Below, piece by piece: positions 22,561-34,636 of a stretch of DNA of 64,000 nt. Position 1 is the first letter of the stretch. Each line of letters starts with the position of its first letter. Location: contig NC_090290.1 in the NCBI RefSeq assembly GCF_037392515.1, forward strand, positions 23,457,753 to 23,521,752. The letters run 5' to 3'. The notes beneath the pieces were generated by a model that saw only the letters and a program-made list of their open reading frames with translations, had not been told where the DNA came from and ran no database searches. This stretch comes from Haliotis asinina. Its lineage: Eukaryota > Mollusca > Gastropoda > Lepetellida > Haliotidae. The translations under genes were made by a program, and so were the position numbers.

Positions 22561-22788
22561 ACATGTAAATTCAGGAAAATATTCCCAATAGTGACAATCT
22601 GAAAATTTTAGTGTTCATTTGAAATCCAGAGTCTGTAAGTCATAGGTATAACAGTTACCTGACGCTAAAAATTGAAAAAAAAAAAAAAAAATTAATCTGA
22701 TGCTAAACTAAAACCTTCTCTTTGAGCACGTGACAGTCACATGACATATTCTGTCGTCTGCTTGTTTACACTGACAATTTCCGGTAGC

Positions 22789-23697
22789 ATGGGGAAGAAT
22801 AGTGAATTGTCAAAGGTCGTCTAAGATTTAATCGTAGCGAAGTTCCAACAGCACAAAAATATATCTGAAATATCTAGTGATCCTTGTCTACCCAGAAATA
22901 CGATTTCGAGAACGTGGAAGCACAGAAAATCGATGAACATCGGACATCGCCGATCGCTTACCGAGACACTCGCCGACTTTTAAAGTTAGTGAAAAGCAGT
23001 CGCATTTCTCCATTATCAGAAATTACCTCAGCATTTAACCATAATAGGGTAAGAATTGTCTCCAAGCGTACAATTCAAAGGAAATTATTCGAATATGATT
23101 ATCACAGACGTATCGTTCGAAAGAACATCAGGATTAGTGAAGTGAATGTGAAAAACCGTCTCACTTGGGCCAGAGGAAAAGTTCGATGGCGAGTTAATGA
23201 AGAGCGTCATATTCAGTGATGAATGTAAAATAGTTATTGGAGAAAATAACCGTGTGTATGTGTGGAGAAGACCAGGTGAAGGACACTAACTGTTGTGGAA
23301 GGTAACATAAATACTCAGAAATACACTGATAGTCTTGACTCACACTCACAGTTATGGCCCGTTATTGTCCGCCATTTCCCGAATGGAAATCATATATTTC
23401 AAATTGACAATGCTTCTGTGCACAGACCCCTATCGTACCAGAATGTAAACAAAGAAATGACAGCAATGGCATGTTGTGGCCAGCACAGTCTCCAGATGCC
23501 AATATCATAGAAAATTGTTGGATACTACTGAAAAATCGATTGGGACAACGTATTGTTTACGTCCCGTGTGACTTGGAGCAAGAAATCGACATGTGTGGGA
23601 AAATATATCTGTGAACTATATCAGAAACCTACATTTGTCTATTCCTTCGTCGTCTGAGGAAAATATTTGCTGCGAAGGGATACATCACTAAATATTG
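22789..23697 (+). pseudogene. Second Tc1/mariner transposase relic
   Basis: Starts MGKNSELSKVV, then (after a stop) a helix-turn-helix region containing NTISRTWKHR. Next comes a clear Tc1 segment (VSKRTIQRKLFEYDYHRRIV, then NRLTWARGKVRW), IFSDECKI with the first catalytic Asp, VYVWRRPGE, FQIDNASVHRP (second Asp) and, in another frame, SPDANIIENCW with the catalytic Glu. Part of the middle is deleted and frames shift at least three times. Its sequence differs from the 18139 element, so the two are separate lineages. I could not find its TIRs. Confidence 0.8.
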
Positions 23698-23885
23698 AGG
23701 TAAGTACTAAAGTAATTTACTTTTATGCGAGTTTGAATTTGACGCTACTGTGCGTTTCGCCAGTGACGTCAGCCATGTTTGTTCCTAAATATATGGCACA
23801 CCGCTGTATGATGGGTTCATACTTTGGTGTGCATTACAACAATGTGTATATTTCTAATGCTGACATCTGATGTAATGAAGCTTTT

Positions 23886-23946
23886 GAATGGTAGTCTAAA
23901 AGATAAGTCTTTAGTCGCCGGTTCGATTCCGGTAAAGGCAAAAACA
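23886..23946 (+). tRNA. tRNA-like relic with box B (pseudo-tRNA or SINE head)
   Basis: GCCGGTTCGATTCCGGT forms a good T arm, preceded by an A-box-like GAATGGTAGTCT and a stem CTAAA/TTTAG with a 9-nt loop. The acceptor stem pairs only partly, so I do not call a functional tRNA. Confidence 0.25.
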
Positions 23947-24324
23947 TCAGGATTCCTTACTGCATGGATGTTTATTTAGTGAGTTCATATTCCTATTAAT
24001 ATAAATGTTGTGTATTCTCTAACAATACAATATAAGTAATAAGTATATTATCATGAAATGCTGTGTCAGTATGCAGAGAGTTAGGAAGGTCAGTGATCTG
24101 AACGCAAGATCGCAAAATTGAGTATTCAGCATTCAGTGCAAGCATCAAAAAATACTTTTTTCATGAACTACATGTTGAATAACACTGAATTCCAAGATGT
24201 TATTGTTAATTGAATGTTACAATAATAGTGATAATGAATAACTATGTGTGTTTATTTCACAGAAGCTGTCCGATAAAAATCACCTCTTCACCTACCACAA
24301 CTGCCTCCATAAACTGTGAAGAAA

Positions 24325-24460
24325 AGGGATGATGGGATAACCTTGTGGTTCATGTGTTTGCTCCTTAAGCTGAAGACATTGGTTCGATTGCCTTCATGGT
24401 TACTGTGTGAAGCTCACTTATGGTGTGCCGTGTTATTGCCGGAGTATTACTAAAGGTGTC
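24325..24460 (+). mobile_element. Degenerate SINE family 2 copy
   Basis: Box B remnant TTGGTTCGATTGCC, then TGTGTGAAGCTCACTT and ATTGCCGGAGTATTACTAAA match the family order at low identity. Confidence 0.45.
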
Positions 24461-26080
24461 CGAAAAATGAACAAATTCGATCTGAAGAACATCATGTTCA
24501 TATTTTGTAAAGTAAAATTTTGAAACCTGAATTTGATATGTTGGTTTTTCACTTTTGCAATGCCGAGGGAAGACATGTTATGATCAAGCAAAATTGCTTG
24601 ACAGTTGATACAAATTACCTACATTACATATGCCATATTTAGTTGTTCTATATGGAAAACATCTATCTTTTCGATATACATACATTGATAGGACTGCAGC
24701 AACATGTTATAACAAGGAAAGCTTGCTCACAATATTGTCCATAAAGCCTCCGATTGTATTTAACAACAATGCAAACAATTATGCATCTATAACAGTCTTT
24801 TGCACATTCCATCCAACTATTTAGAAAGAAACTGTTTCTTTGAAGTTGAAAACTGAAAGCAAACGTCTGCAGTAAAATACCATACATATAAACAACACCC
24901 ATCCTTTAGTCATGAACCGTTGAACACTTTGTGTTCTGATCACAGCTTCATGTAGGGCTCCAGATAAATATACATAAATATTTATATATAAAGTGCAGTG
25001 TTCACGAATAGTGTCTGACCCTCTGACAATTCTGGCAGAAGTTCCCAGCTTGCTGGCCCCAGTGTCTGACTGAATATATCACAATAACTTTGTCTGAAGT
25101 TGTTATTTGTGGCATGTGACACTTGTTCAGTGTCTATAAATTTATGTTTATAATGTTTGTCATTATATAATGTTAATAATTTGAATGCCAATTTTGAGAA
25201 ATGTTAAATCTTAAATGTTTGTTTAACTTTATTCTGTGAGTCCTGTGAAGTTTCAGTGGGTCAGACAGACATCTGAAACTTTCAGGACCGAACTGTTACT
25301 TTGAAACACCATTCGTAAACACTGAAAGTGTTGAATGGAATTTAATGGAATATCTAAGTATCTATAATATTGTCTTTAGTATCTGCTACCTTTTCCAAAT
25401 GACTTCCTACATAGCATAATTTTTGTCTGTACATATGCCAATATGTCCCTTAACCTGAGCCCGGTTTCAGTGATGAACAGGCTAAATACAACTTTGGAGT
25501 TTCATTTCAATGTGCTAAATACAAGCAAATATTCATTTTCATCATCACTGTGAAACGTCTTTATTAGACTTTTCAGTGGGCAATGAACATAAGTCATTTG
25601 TGATACGTTTTGAGTGAGAGTTACGAGTATGTAATGTATTTTGGGAGTTTGTGAAACCATGATCTATGTTCACTGAAATCAAAATTTGTTTCCTGGAATT
25701 TTAACACAGTGTTAACACAATCGGTCATTTGTGTCTTAACCATAACATTAATGCCAGCAGCACCCAACATGATACATTATAATGTAAAGTTGTAGCTGGC
25801 AACCTTAAAAAGGGGTAAAATTAGCATGAATATACAACAGAGTAACCTGTGACAATTTTATGTGCCTGTAATGGATTTAACAATGTAGTTTTTAACAATT
25901 ATTCTTGTCATCCACCCGTGTCGTGACTGCCTCATTCAGAGCTGAAAGAAATCCTTGAATACCAGCTACTGGTAAAGTGATGCCTGCAGACATCAAGACC
26001 ACTTATAAGTGGTTCACCACCACGAAGAAGTGCAGTGAGCAAAAATATAATTAATACAGTAGGTAATGGGTTGGAAAAAA
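24461..26080. other. No recognised feature inside the 3.8-kb span
   Basis: AT-rich with short frames only. If the span is one transposon, this stretch should contain its own decayed coding region, but I cannot identify one. Confidence 0.3.
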
Positions 26081-26805
26081 GAATGCCGACGTTGAGCCGA
26101 TGCAGGGCCGATAAAGAATGCCGACGTTGGGCCAATGAAGTATGATGACGTTGGACCAACGTCGATCCGATGAGCAAAACTTCATCGGTTCGATGCAGTT
26201 GGCCGATGTCGGGCCGATGATGTACACGACATCGGTCCGATGTCGGTCCGATGCTGGCTTGCTACCTGGGGTAGCGTCCGTTAACTTGTATAAAGCTCAA
26301 AATGGGAAAAATACCCATTTACAGTCTGGCAAATTTGATTGTGGTCAGGGGACACCTGCACTTTACAGGTAGAAAGTAGAAATGTAATTTATAACACGTG
26401 CTCGCTCTAAAGGCGCGTGATTACTCTCTTCGGCAGTAAGCAACGCGCAAAACGCGCCTTGTGCATATGAGAGAAGTACGCGAGAGTTGTCTGATCTCCT
26501 TTAGGAGACACCTTAAGCGAATATAGAGGTCATTTCCGTTTTAAATGGCAAAAGTTTTATTTAAAAATGCGTTTTGAAGGACGATAGTTTTAAACATGAT
26601 TTTTAGTAATGTTCCAAAACATTCAATCCAATCGTTATATTAATCAAAGAGATTACGTTCCTTTTCTCTGATTGGTCAATTCTAGACGCAAGTGTCGAAT
26701 GACCCAAATAAGGTAGTGGGTTGCTACGAATGCCACTCCTAACGCACACGGTTGGTGAGTTCTGTTGTTGCTTGATTTCAATAATGTTTATTTCACATGC
26801 TTAGC

Positions 26806-27990
26806 AATGTCTGTATGGAGACTGGTGTATGATGATTTGTGTGAGTTGTGTACAGATGAGAGGAAGCTGACTGGTTGGAAGTGTTTGGTTTGATTGAAGA
26901 TTTCAGTGGGAAGTGTCACAGTGGGAGTATGGGAAACGGAAAGGATTCCAGTCGGAGTGATGCATATGGCTATGTGTGGCGTTGTGCAAATACAAAATGA
27001 AACTAGAAAATTGTAGCTAGGCGCGAATCCTGCTTTTTAAAAGTCTCATTTGTCCGTTAATGAAATTATGAAATTGGCGTTTTATTGGGTTTATCGGGTG
27101 AGAGAGAATTTTGTAAAAGTGCAGTTGCGTCTGATCTCACTTTGGTTGACTGGTTTAATTATTGCAGAGATGTGTGTTTGTTTGTGATGGAAGAGGAGAG
27201 TGAGATGACAGGTGGGCCTGGGACTGAAATAGAGACTGATGAGGGTTTTTATGTCCGAACGTGGACATGAATAGCAAGGCAGACACTTTTCATCAGACGA
27301 CCATTTATCCTCAGGTGCAAAGAACCCGCACACGTGTCCCGGTGATGCTACAAGTGACGTCATAACATGACGTCATGCTATGACATCATTAAAACCAACA
27401 GTACCACGTGGCTATCCACGTGTAGCTAGTTCTGTTACACAACAAGAGTAAGTTTGGAACGCGCAAGTTGTAGCGAGGAAGGCGAGTGGATGATGTGTGG
27501 GTGTTTGAGGGTACCGAGCAAGAAAGTAACAAGATGTTTTCGGAACATGTGGAGGAGCGTGATGCGGATATTTTTGAGTGTGCTGAGAAAGTGTGCGCCA
27601 CCTGGATCGAAAATTCATTGTGATTGTTGGAAGATATGAGCATGAGACAGTGAATCATAGTTAGGCATTTGTGAAAGCGTACGTGCAGTAATAAAACAAT
27701 GGTGCGTGCGGTAATAAAACTGAGAGTACGTGGAGAGCGATGAAAGCGCCCCTGCCCAGGTATGGAAAGGAACTACGAAAGGATTGCATGATATTTATTT
27801 TGTGGAAAACATTGTGAGGAAGAAATATTTAGGTAGTTACGATGATCCCTTTACGTTTATCCGCCGTGTACTTGACCCCAAAATACCCAATGAATACTTT
27901 AAAATCGTTGAAAATGAAAATAAAGAAAATGAAGAGCAGGATGAAAATATGGATATGGAGTTCAATGCAAGCGCAGAGTTGGTCTTGTAA
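26806..27990 (+). pseudogene. Merlin (IS1595-like) transposase, frameshifted
   Basis: The order of motifs across frames matches Merlin/ISXO2-like transposases: LCTDERKLTGW, EDFSGKCHSGS, YGYVWRC, KSHLSVNEIMKLAFYWVYR, VDWFNYCRDVC, GGPGTEIETDE (first catalytic Asp), a VWVFEGTE segment, PGSKIHCDCWK (second Asp), YEHETVNHS, ESTWRAMKAPLPRYGKEL (third acid) and LHDIYFVENIVRKKYLGSYD at the C-terminus. The chain is broken by several frameshifts and stops and by about 200 bp of foreign sequence at about 27270-27470. The last 86-codon frame (27730-27990) is its intact C-terminal part, not a separate gene. TIRs were not identified. Confidence 0.75.
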
Positions 27991-28137
27991 GGTAAGTGAA
28001 CCGTTTTGATATTTTGCCCTAATGCTGGTGATAATTTAATGTGCTACAAATCAGGTAAACTTACCTTTTTGTTTATTTCATATGGAAAACGAATGATGAG
28101 TAATATGATTTTCGAAGTTCTCTTAGTGCTACGTCGT

Positions 28138-28365
28138 AGTGAGTGAGTTTAGTTTTATGCCGCACTAAACAATATCCTAGCTATATATGGCGGCGGTCTG
28201 TAAATAAGCGAGTCGGGGCCAGACACATCCACAGCATGAGCATCGATCTGTGCAACTGGGAACCGATGACGTGTCAACCAAGTCATGCAGCGAGACTGAC
28301 CACCCGATCCCGTTGGTCCCCCTTTGTGGCAAGCATGGGTTGCTGAATACCTATATTCACAGGTA
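28138..28365 (-). mobile_element. SINE family 1 copy
   Basis: Plus strand runs from GTGAGTGAGTTTAGTTTTAT through GCATGAGCATCGATCTGTGC and CACCCGATCCCGTTGGTC to AAGCATGGGTTGCTGAA. Confidence 0.8.
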
Positions 28366-28414
28366 TAAGATAGTCGTAAGTGCCTTACATTAACATTTAC
28401 TTTCGACTATCTTA
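28366..28414. repeat. Hairpin of the AAGATAGTCG foldback family
   Basis: TAAGATAGTCG (28366-28376) is inverted at 28404-28414, as in the element near 13790. Confidence 0.6.
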
Positions 28415-28439
28415 GCACTAAAAGAGCTCCGAAATTCCA

Positions 28440-30221
28440 GGCACCGTATGATGAAGTAGTCTGTGACGTTTGTGTTTACGTTGTCCACGGGCGTCGGGCG
28501 ATTTCCTTGAGGGGAGGCCGAGGCAAACCTACATGGAGGTGCACAGCTGTTGCACAGACATCGTACAGAACCCGTGCCTTGGCTGAGCGGAGATCGTGTA
28601 GGCCTCTCCACTGACGATGGTGATCGTGTAGGTGTCGTGCGATATTTGTTAACTGAAAACTTGCGCATTCACAGCAAGATCACCATGTGGCCTCAGTGGG
28701 GTGACCGTGCAATGCCACTGACGGGCTCTCAAAATTTTTCAACTGCCCTGTAGAGACAACAGCACCCGTACTCCGAGAGAACGGGTACAAGACCCCCTAA
28801 ATAACTACAAATGTAAAGCAGAATCTTCCCAATAGTACCTTAAAGAAAATGAAAACTGGTTCCATACATGTGGCATTACCTTCGTCATTTTTAGCAAGGT
28901 GCGAGTTTGTAATTTCACTTGTAATTGCAGATGTACATCTAACCTCTAGACTATTTTAGACTACCTGTTAGAATGCATATTATATGCATATAAAGATATA
29001 CATTTGGTAATGGAATCTAAAATATTACTGAAACTTACAAATTGAAATAATTCGGGATTCTAAAATTAAGTGCACATGATAATACACAAACAACCAGTTT
29101 TCGTGTTAATCAAATGCTCGCTCTGTTATCATCACGAGTGCATAACAGTAACCATGATGTGATTGTCTGTAAACAAATAATTCAGCTCAGTATGTTACCA
29201 AGGGTACAATCTAGAGCAGACACTGGATCGCTGTGTGGCATGCCCTGGGGTGGAGCATGCATGTGGGTAGAAGGGAGACCACTCTAATATTCATTCCCAG
29301 TTCTGGTTTCGGTGACAAGTGCCCTCTGTTGGCAGAAAGGAATAAAAGGTGTACTTAGCTAAGTTAGGTTTTATTGACCTAGATATAATGGTAAACAAAT
29401 CGCTTGTTTTCTTGGTGCCAGTTCAGACTGGTGTTATTGTTTGACACTTGACCAAACTGCACGTTTTGTTTGCATAATATCTTCGACTACTGACTCATTT
29501 TTGAAGCATAAATTATGGGTAAGTACGGTAGATGCACCTCAAAACACACCAAACACGACCCCGCGGCGTCTAACAGATGCATACTCATGCAGACATGCAA
29601 ATTCAGATCGCCTATGGCTGCGCCCTACATGCAAGCATATTTGCTGCTGATTATTTTATTATCAAGAGCTGGTGGCTAAATGTCGTATCGGTGACGACGG
29701 TTTTTTTTAACTTTGACACCATTGTCCCACCACATCTATGAGGCCGAATAAGACACCAACTCGACAAAATGCATAATAAATAAGGGTACCTGCTAACACA
29801 GTTTGCTAGATACAACAAATTATGTCAAACAGAGTTTTTATGTTTCATCATTTGCATACACAAATATTTTTACACCTTGCACAGATGATAATCAGTATGT
29901 ATACCTACAATACGTGTGATGTGTCACAACATTTGGCAACAGGTTTGGTTAAACAGCCAAACACATTCTGTGTGTTTTTATTTTGTCTAATATATGAATT
30001 TGTGTGGTGAGTCAAATAGTGAGACAGCTATCTGTTGTACATCACCTTTCACCTATTCTGGTACTACTTGACTGTGTAAGACTGTGTTTTTCAACTAGAT
30101 TCTGTGAACTAGTGTGATGGGAGCTGATGAAGGAAGCTGTTGTTCATTTCTTTAGGACAGGTAACACCAGCATTCATCTGATGAGTCCAGAGTAGCCAAA
30201 GTGGATTATGCATTTTGTACA
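28440..30221. other. No gene recognised; GC-richer block at 28480-28760
   Basis: The 28480-28760 block has higher GC than its surroundings and could be a promoter or exon, but neither strand gives a convincing frame with splice sites. The remainder is AT-rich spacer. Confidence 0.25.
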
Positions 30222-30412
30222 AGGCAACTAAACAGGATCGAGTGGTTAGGCTCGCTGCCTTGATTGACACGTCATTGGATCCCAAATGCGCAGATCGATG
30301 CTCATGCTGCTGATCATTGTATTGTCTGGTCCAGACCCGATAATTTACAGACTGCTGCCATATAGCTGGAATATTGCCGAGTGTGGTGCAAAACTAAACT
30401 CACCCACTACGA
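30222..30412 (+). mobile_element. SINE family 1 copy, 5' truncated
   Basis: Starts in the GATCGAGTGGTTAGGCTCGC block and continues through GATCGATGCTCATGCTG to CATATAGCTGGAATATTGCC and the tail. Confidence 0.8.
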
Positions 30413-31387
30413 CTATCTTACTTACTCCAGGGTAACCAGATGCCCACATAATTTGAGATGTAAATATTAAAGGCCTTTCTGATTGAATATGACTTGCTGA
30501 GGGATAAAGCCAGGATAACAGACTTCATTCGTCATGATGCATTACAGAGAATGTTTGGGAATTTGTTTTTCCTTGTATCATTTGTCTGTGTCAGCAGTGC
30601 CTCCTGTTAAGAAAACTTTTAACTCACTTTGAATATGACTTCAAGCAGACACTCAAAGAAGTGTTGTCAGTTTGTTTCATCCTGTCATTGTGTGCCTTGC
30701 ACTGTCTCAAGCCTTTCCTAGGGATAAATTAGGTGATTTATTGATTATTCACTCCTCGTTCTTTGACAACAAAGTGAGCTAATAATTTTGCAATGCACAG
30801 TTGTTTACCTTAGTTGTAAGAGGATCAGCAGGTCATAGGTTTGTAGACAGAATGTTTTCATTAGTTCAGGCCTGAATGATTAGCTGAGACATGAAAATAC
30901 TTCAGAACATGTGAGCAATATTTGAACAGGTAATAAATGATATGATATTATTAAATAGGTAGTTAATATTAATAACTTTACATTCAAATTTGTAAATGTG
31001 CTTTGCTTATGTTTTCTGTAGACATTATTCATGCAAATATATTCACTGGGGCTTGTGTCCCAGATTCACTGTGTCCGCATAATGCTAACACTTGCTGGTT
31101 TCACCAAAGAGGTAAACATCAACCTCTTGCTGCTTCTTGAGCTTTCTTCTCCTGAAATCTCAAACACTGTGGAAAACAAAAACCTTAATAAATAAACACT
31201 TTCCATCAAAATCATTAAGCTAGAATTGCCCAAGTCTATGAAACAATAATTGTATTTGTTTCAATGATAATGATTCTAGGTTATATGCGTAAAAAGAACT
31301 ATGTTCATTTAAAATGACATAAAAAGAACAAGTTAGCCCTATATGAGACTTGTGTCCTTGATGTACTATTTGACTTACTTGACTTGC
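30413..31387. other. No recognised feature
   Basis: AT-rich spacer between SINE copies. Confidence 0.3.
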
Positions 31388-31515
31388 TTCTCCTGGTGGG
31401 GTAGGCTAGTGGTTAAAGCATTCCTTCATTTTGTCAAAGGTCTGGGTTGACTCAGGATTTCTGGTGTTCCGTGCCATGATAATGCTGGATTATTTTTAAT
31501 AGTGTTGTAAAACCC
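31388..31515 (+). mobile_element. Degenerate SINE family 2 copy
   Basis: GGTGGGGTAGGCTAGTGGTT (head and box A), decayed box B, then TTCTGGTGTTCCGTGCC and a diverged tail. Confidence 0.6.
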
Positions 31516-31769
31516 AACTACCTCCTTCACTGAGAGTTACAAAACATCCATTGACTGATCTTCATTCAGTATTGAGTTCAAGCAAGGCTAGCATTAAATT
31601 CATCCTCATTTCACATTGAGTTCAATTGTTAAGAGTGTCTATCTTATAAGACACAATACTTTAAATGACGGCATCTTACCAAGTATCATTCCTATGAGAA
31701 TTTCAGAGAAATATTAGTCCAGTTTCCGACTTTTGTAGCATGAAGCTTATAAAATCACTGTTGACATGA

Positions 31770-31918
31770 GTGAGTGTGTGAGTTAAGTTTTACGCCGCTT
31801 GTAGCAATATTCCAGCAATATCACGGCGGGGGACACCAGAAAATGGGCTTCACACATCGAACCCGGGTCTTTGGCGTGATGAGCGAACACCTTAACCACT
31901 ACTCTACCCCACCGCCCC
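31770..31918 (-). mobile_element. SINE family 2 copy with 12-bp target duplication
   Basis: Minus strand: GGGGGCGGTGGGGTAGAGTA head, CGGGTTCGATGTG box B, body and GCGGCGTAAAAC tail. It is flanked by CTGTTGACATGA at 31758-31769 and 31919-31930, an exact 12-bp duplication. Confidence 0.85.
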
Positions 31919-31930
31919 CTGTTGACATGA

Positions 31931-32160
31931 ATCCCATGAAGATCCAGATTAGAACTGATCTTCAGTAACCCAGTCTTGTCATATGGAAACTGACAGGATT
32001 GGATGGTCAAGCCCGCTGACTTGGTTGACACATGTCATTGTATCCTAATTGCATAGGTTGATGGTCATGCTGTTGATCACTGGCTTGCCTGGTTCAGACT
32101 CGATTATTTACAGACCACTGATATTGCTGTGTGCAGCATAAAACTAAACTCGCTGACTCG
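31931..32160 (+). mobile_element. SINE family 1 copy directly abutting the family 2 copy
   Basis: Begins CCATGAAGATCCAGATTAG and ends in the AAAACTAAACTCGCTGACTC tail. It is followed at 32161 by CTGTTGATATG, a third near-copy of the flanking target. Confidence 0.8.
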
Positions 32161-32311
32161 CTGTTGATATGTTGCCTTTGCCAAACTTGTACATTATGAT
32201 CCTCTGGTGTGAAATAACTCTCTTTCTGTATGCCAGTGGTTCACCTAGCATGAAAACTGTTTACGTACCATTGACTGAAGTGATATTGCTGTAAAGCTGC
32301 TAACCAGGCAA

Positions 32312-32890
32312 AATTCTCAATATTTACCCATTCACTAAAGAATCACATGTGACTTTGAACTCATACCTCATTTCATACCTTTTTGCAAAATAATATCAAC
32401 CCATGCACAATATTATCTACAGTGCTCTGAAAGACTCATTCCCACATACAAGAATATTACATTACCCGTGACAGAATCTCGACTTTACTTACCTCATTTC
32501 CGATCTAAATATCTTTTGAAATGCAGGCATATGTTAGAATCAAACAACATGCAATAGATGATGGATTAAAAAATCCAGAACTCTGTACTGTGAGCATCTT
32601 GTCTGAGAGTCGTCCGCCTTGTGTGGCTGTTCAAACACTGACCGAGCTGGGCCATGTGACTATATGACATTCTCCTTGAAACTCGGGGCAATAGGAATTT
32701 GGCTCTGCTTATGTTTGGACACATTTGTTGAGGCTCTCTACCTGTGTACCTTGGAGCTACAGGAAAGTTGTTTGTTTATTTAAAAAATGAAACATCATTA
32801 CCAAATAACATTTAGTGTTGTGTACAGATGCATTAAAATGGAAAGAAATTACTAAAGCATACTGTGAATATTCATTTATTCTAGTTTGCC
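32312..32890. repeat. Non-coding block A, copy 1
   Basis: Aligns in the same orientation with 61716-62262 over most of its length, including AAGAATATTACATT, TTACTTACCTCATTTCCGAT, ATGATGGATTAAAAAATC and TTGTTGAGGCTCTCTACCTG. I see no coding frame or TIRs. It is probably an undescribed interspersed repeat; a duplicated regulatory or non-coding exon segment is possible. Confidence 0.75.
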
Positions 32891-33009
32891 AAGTGTGGCC
32901 AGGTTTGTTTTCAGAATGAATATTGGCACCCTGTATTCTGTGTGGTGAAGCACATGAAGCATTCCATCTTGTGTTTCTAAACTTCCCTTGTATCTCTGAA
33001 GTTATGCAT

Positions 33010-33065
33010 GTGAGGCATATGACTGGAATATGGCTGAGCGGGGTGTAAAATTATCCTCTCTCACT
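33010..33065 (+). mobile_element. SINE tail fragment
   Basis: CATATGACTGGAATATGGCTGAGCGGGGTGTAAAAT matches the shared SINE tail in order and spacing. Confidence 0.45.
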
Positions 33066-33126
33066 GAAGTTTTGAAACCTGCAGCCATCTGCTGTGTAAC
33101 CTCACACCTCAGTTACTACTACTAGA

Positions 33127-33202
33127 CAATGTGAGACTCACTCACTCACTCACTCACTCACTCACTCACTCACTCACTCACTCACTCACTCACTCACTCA
33201 CT
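33127..33202. repeat. (CACT)n microsatellite
   Basis: About 18 CACT repeats, the motif found at the 3' ends of both SINE families. Just upstream is a SINE tail fragment. Confidence 0.95.
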
Positions 33203-34636
33203 CTGCTATCTGAAAGGCAGTGCATTCGTATTTAATAATGACCGCACAAAAGCAGTATCTTTTGTTGTCTTACTGAAGAAAGAAATGATACGGTGTCATA
33301 GGTCTCAGTCTTGTGCATGTCTGCCATCAGTATGCATGACCTGATACACGAGCACATACCCCATTTGTGTGATATAAAATCACCCATGATTCTTGGTTAT
33401 AAGTACTGATAACATAATTTATGGACCTGCTTTCTTTGACCTATTACTGTATCTTACTTGACATTGCTTGCCCTTCCAAATAAAACTGATATGAAGCTCA
33501 GGTTTATTGTGTCTGAATTATGACCGTATTTCCTAACAGCAGAGGTAAAGAAGAATAATTTGATGTAAAAATACGTACAGCAGCAAGGTTTATGTCCATT
33601 TGTCTGACTGGTGATCAGTCGAATATTTATGATATCTGAGAGAGGGTTAGCGTCTCCTTGGTACCCTGTGTCAGTGTTTGTTGAAGACTAACACATGTTG
33701 ATAAGGCTCAATGAATAACAAAGTTTGGTGGTAGAAGCGTAGTCTGTCTCACATTATTGTCCCATCTGCCCAGACCTTACTGTACTACTAAGCCCCAAAT
33801 GAAGCAAATCTATATTTCCTCTGGTTCAAATCTCCCATCTCAATTAAGTTCCATTTCAATGTAAGAGGAGTTATTTATGTCAATCAAAATTAACTCTTGA
33901 GAGACTAAATGTCAGTCCAGGCACAAGTGTTTTTGTTGTCTTGAGATTTTTTTAGCTATATTGCTGAAATACTGCTGATACAGCAATAAACTGTAACTCA
34001 CTCAACATTGGATTTGTGGATCTATTGACTGAAGTTATCCAAAATGTTAAATATAATCAGTACATTCTGAACATCATTTTTTATGATGAAAATGAAAAGC
34101 CAGATAACAAGTTCAGAAATAAAATAAGTGCTGTTTGTCAATCCAGGAATAGATGTGTATTTTTTGAGAGTGCAAAGATAATTAAAATGTGCTTTGTGAA
34201 AATAAGCTTGCCCATTCAGTTTGATAATCGAGTAAACATTTAAGCATCACAAGAGTTGTAACATTTCATTTAAGTTTTTAATAATTAAGTAAACATCATC
34301 TATACATGTAAACAAGTCAGTCTTGCACTCATTTTTCCTCCTTATTAACCCGTTCTGCAATGAAGGAAGTCCAGATTTCCTCAGGAGCTGAATCTCCTAT
34401 CTTGTTGGGTGTCCTTTTAAAAGTAAATGGGATTATTATGCCGATGAACTATGTCATCATTCAAAATGGCATTTCCAGCCACGCCCATGATAAACTGTCC
34501 TGTGCAGAGTGAGATAGATGAACAGTAAATTGAATGGGTGCTAAAAAAGATTTTATGTTATTTGTGTTTGTCAGATTTTTTTCCTTTTCAGATAAATGAA
34601 TCATGGCATTTATCATTTTCATAATAATGGTCGTGT
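33203..34636. other. Spacer with one SINE tail fragment
   Basis: A SINE tail remnant lies at about 33950-34005 (CTATATTGCTGAAATACTGC). Nothing else is recognised. Confidence 0.3.

Larger units (their letters stand above)
22442..26270. mobile_element. Possible 3.8-kb DNA transposon with subterminal CCGACGTCGG repeats
   Basis: The left end CCCAGGTAGCA (22442-22452) is exactly inverted at the right end (26260-26270). Inside each end are clusters of short units around CATCGGCCCGACATCGG: one compact set on the left, about ten units at 26085-26258 on the right. The interior holds a Tc1-type transposase relic, a SINE relic and unidentified sequence. No target duplication could be recognised. The span could be one element that later received insertions. 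Confidence 0.5.

Noticed and set aside
27730..27990. Stand-alone 86-codon gene with a stop next to tandem GTAAG donors
   Set aside because: Its N-terminal half continues the Merlin transposase (RYGKEL-KGLHDIYFVENIVRK), so it is the transposase C-terminus.
28390..28753. Open frames on both strands in the GC-richer block
   Set aside because: No domain, no fitting splice sites and no biased composition; long frames are expected in GC-richer sequence.
33127..33202. CRISPR-like array
   Set aside because: It is a simple CACT microsatellite with no spacers, in animal DNA.
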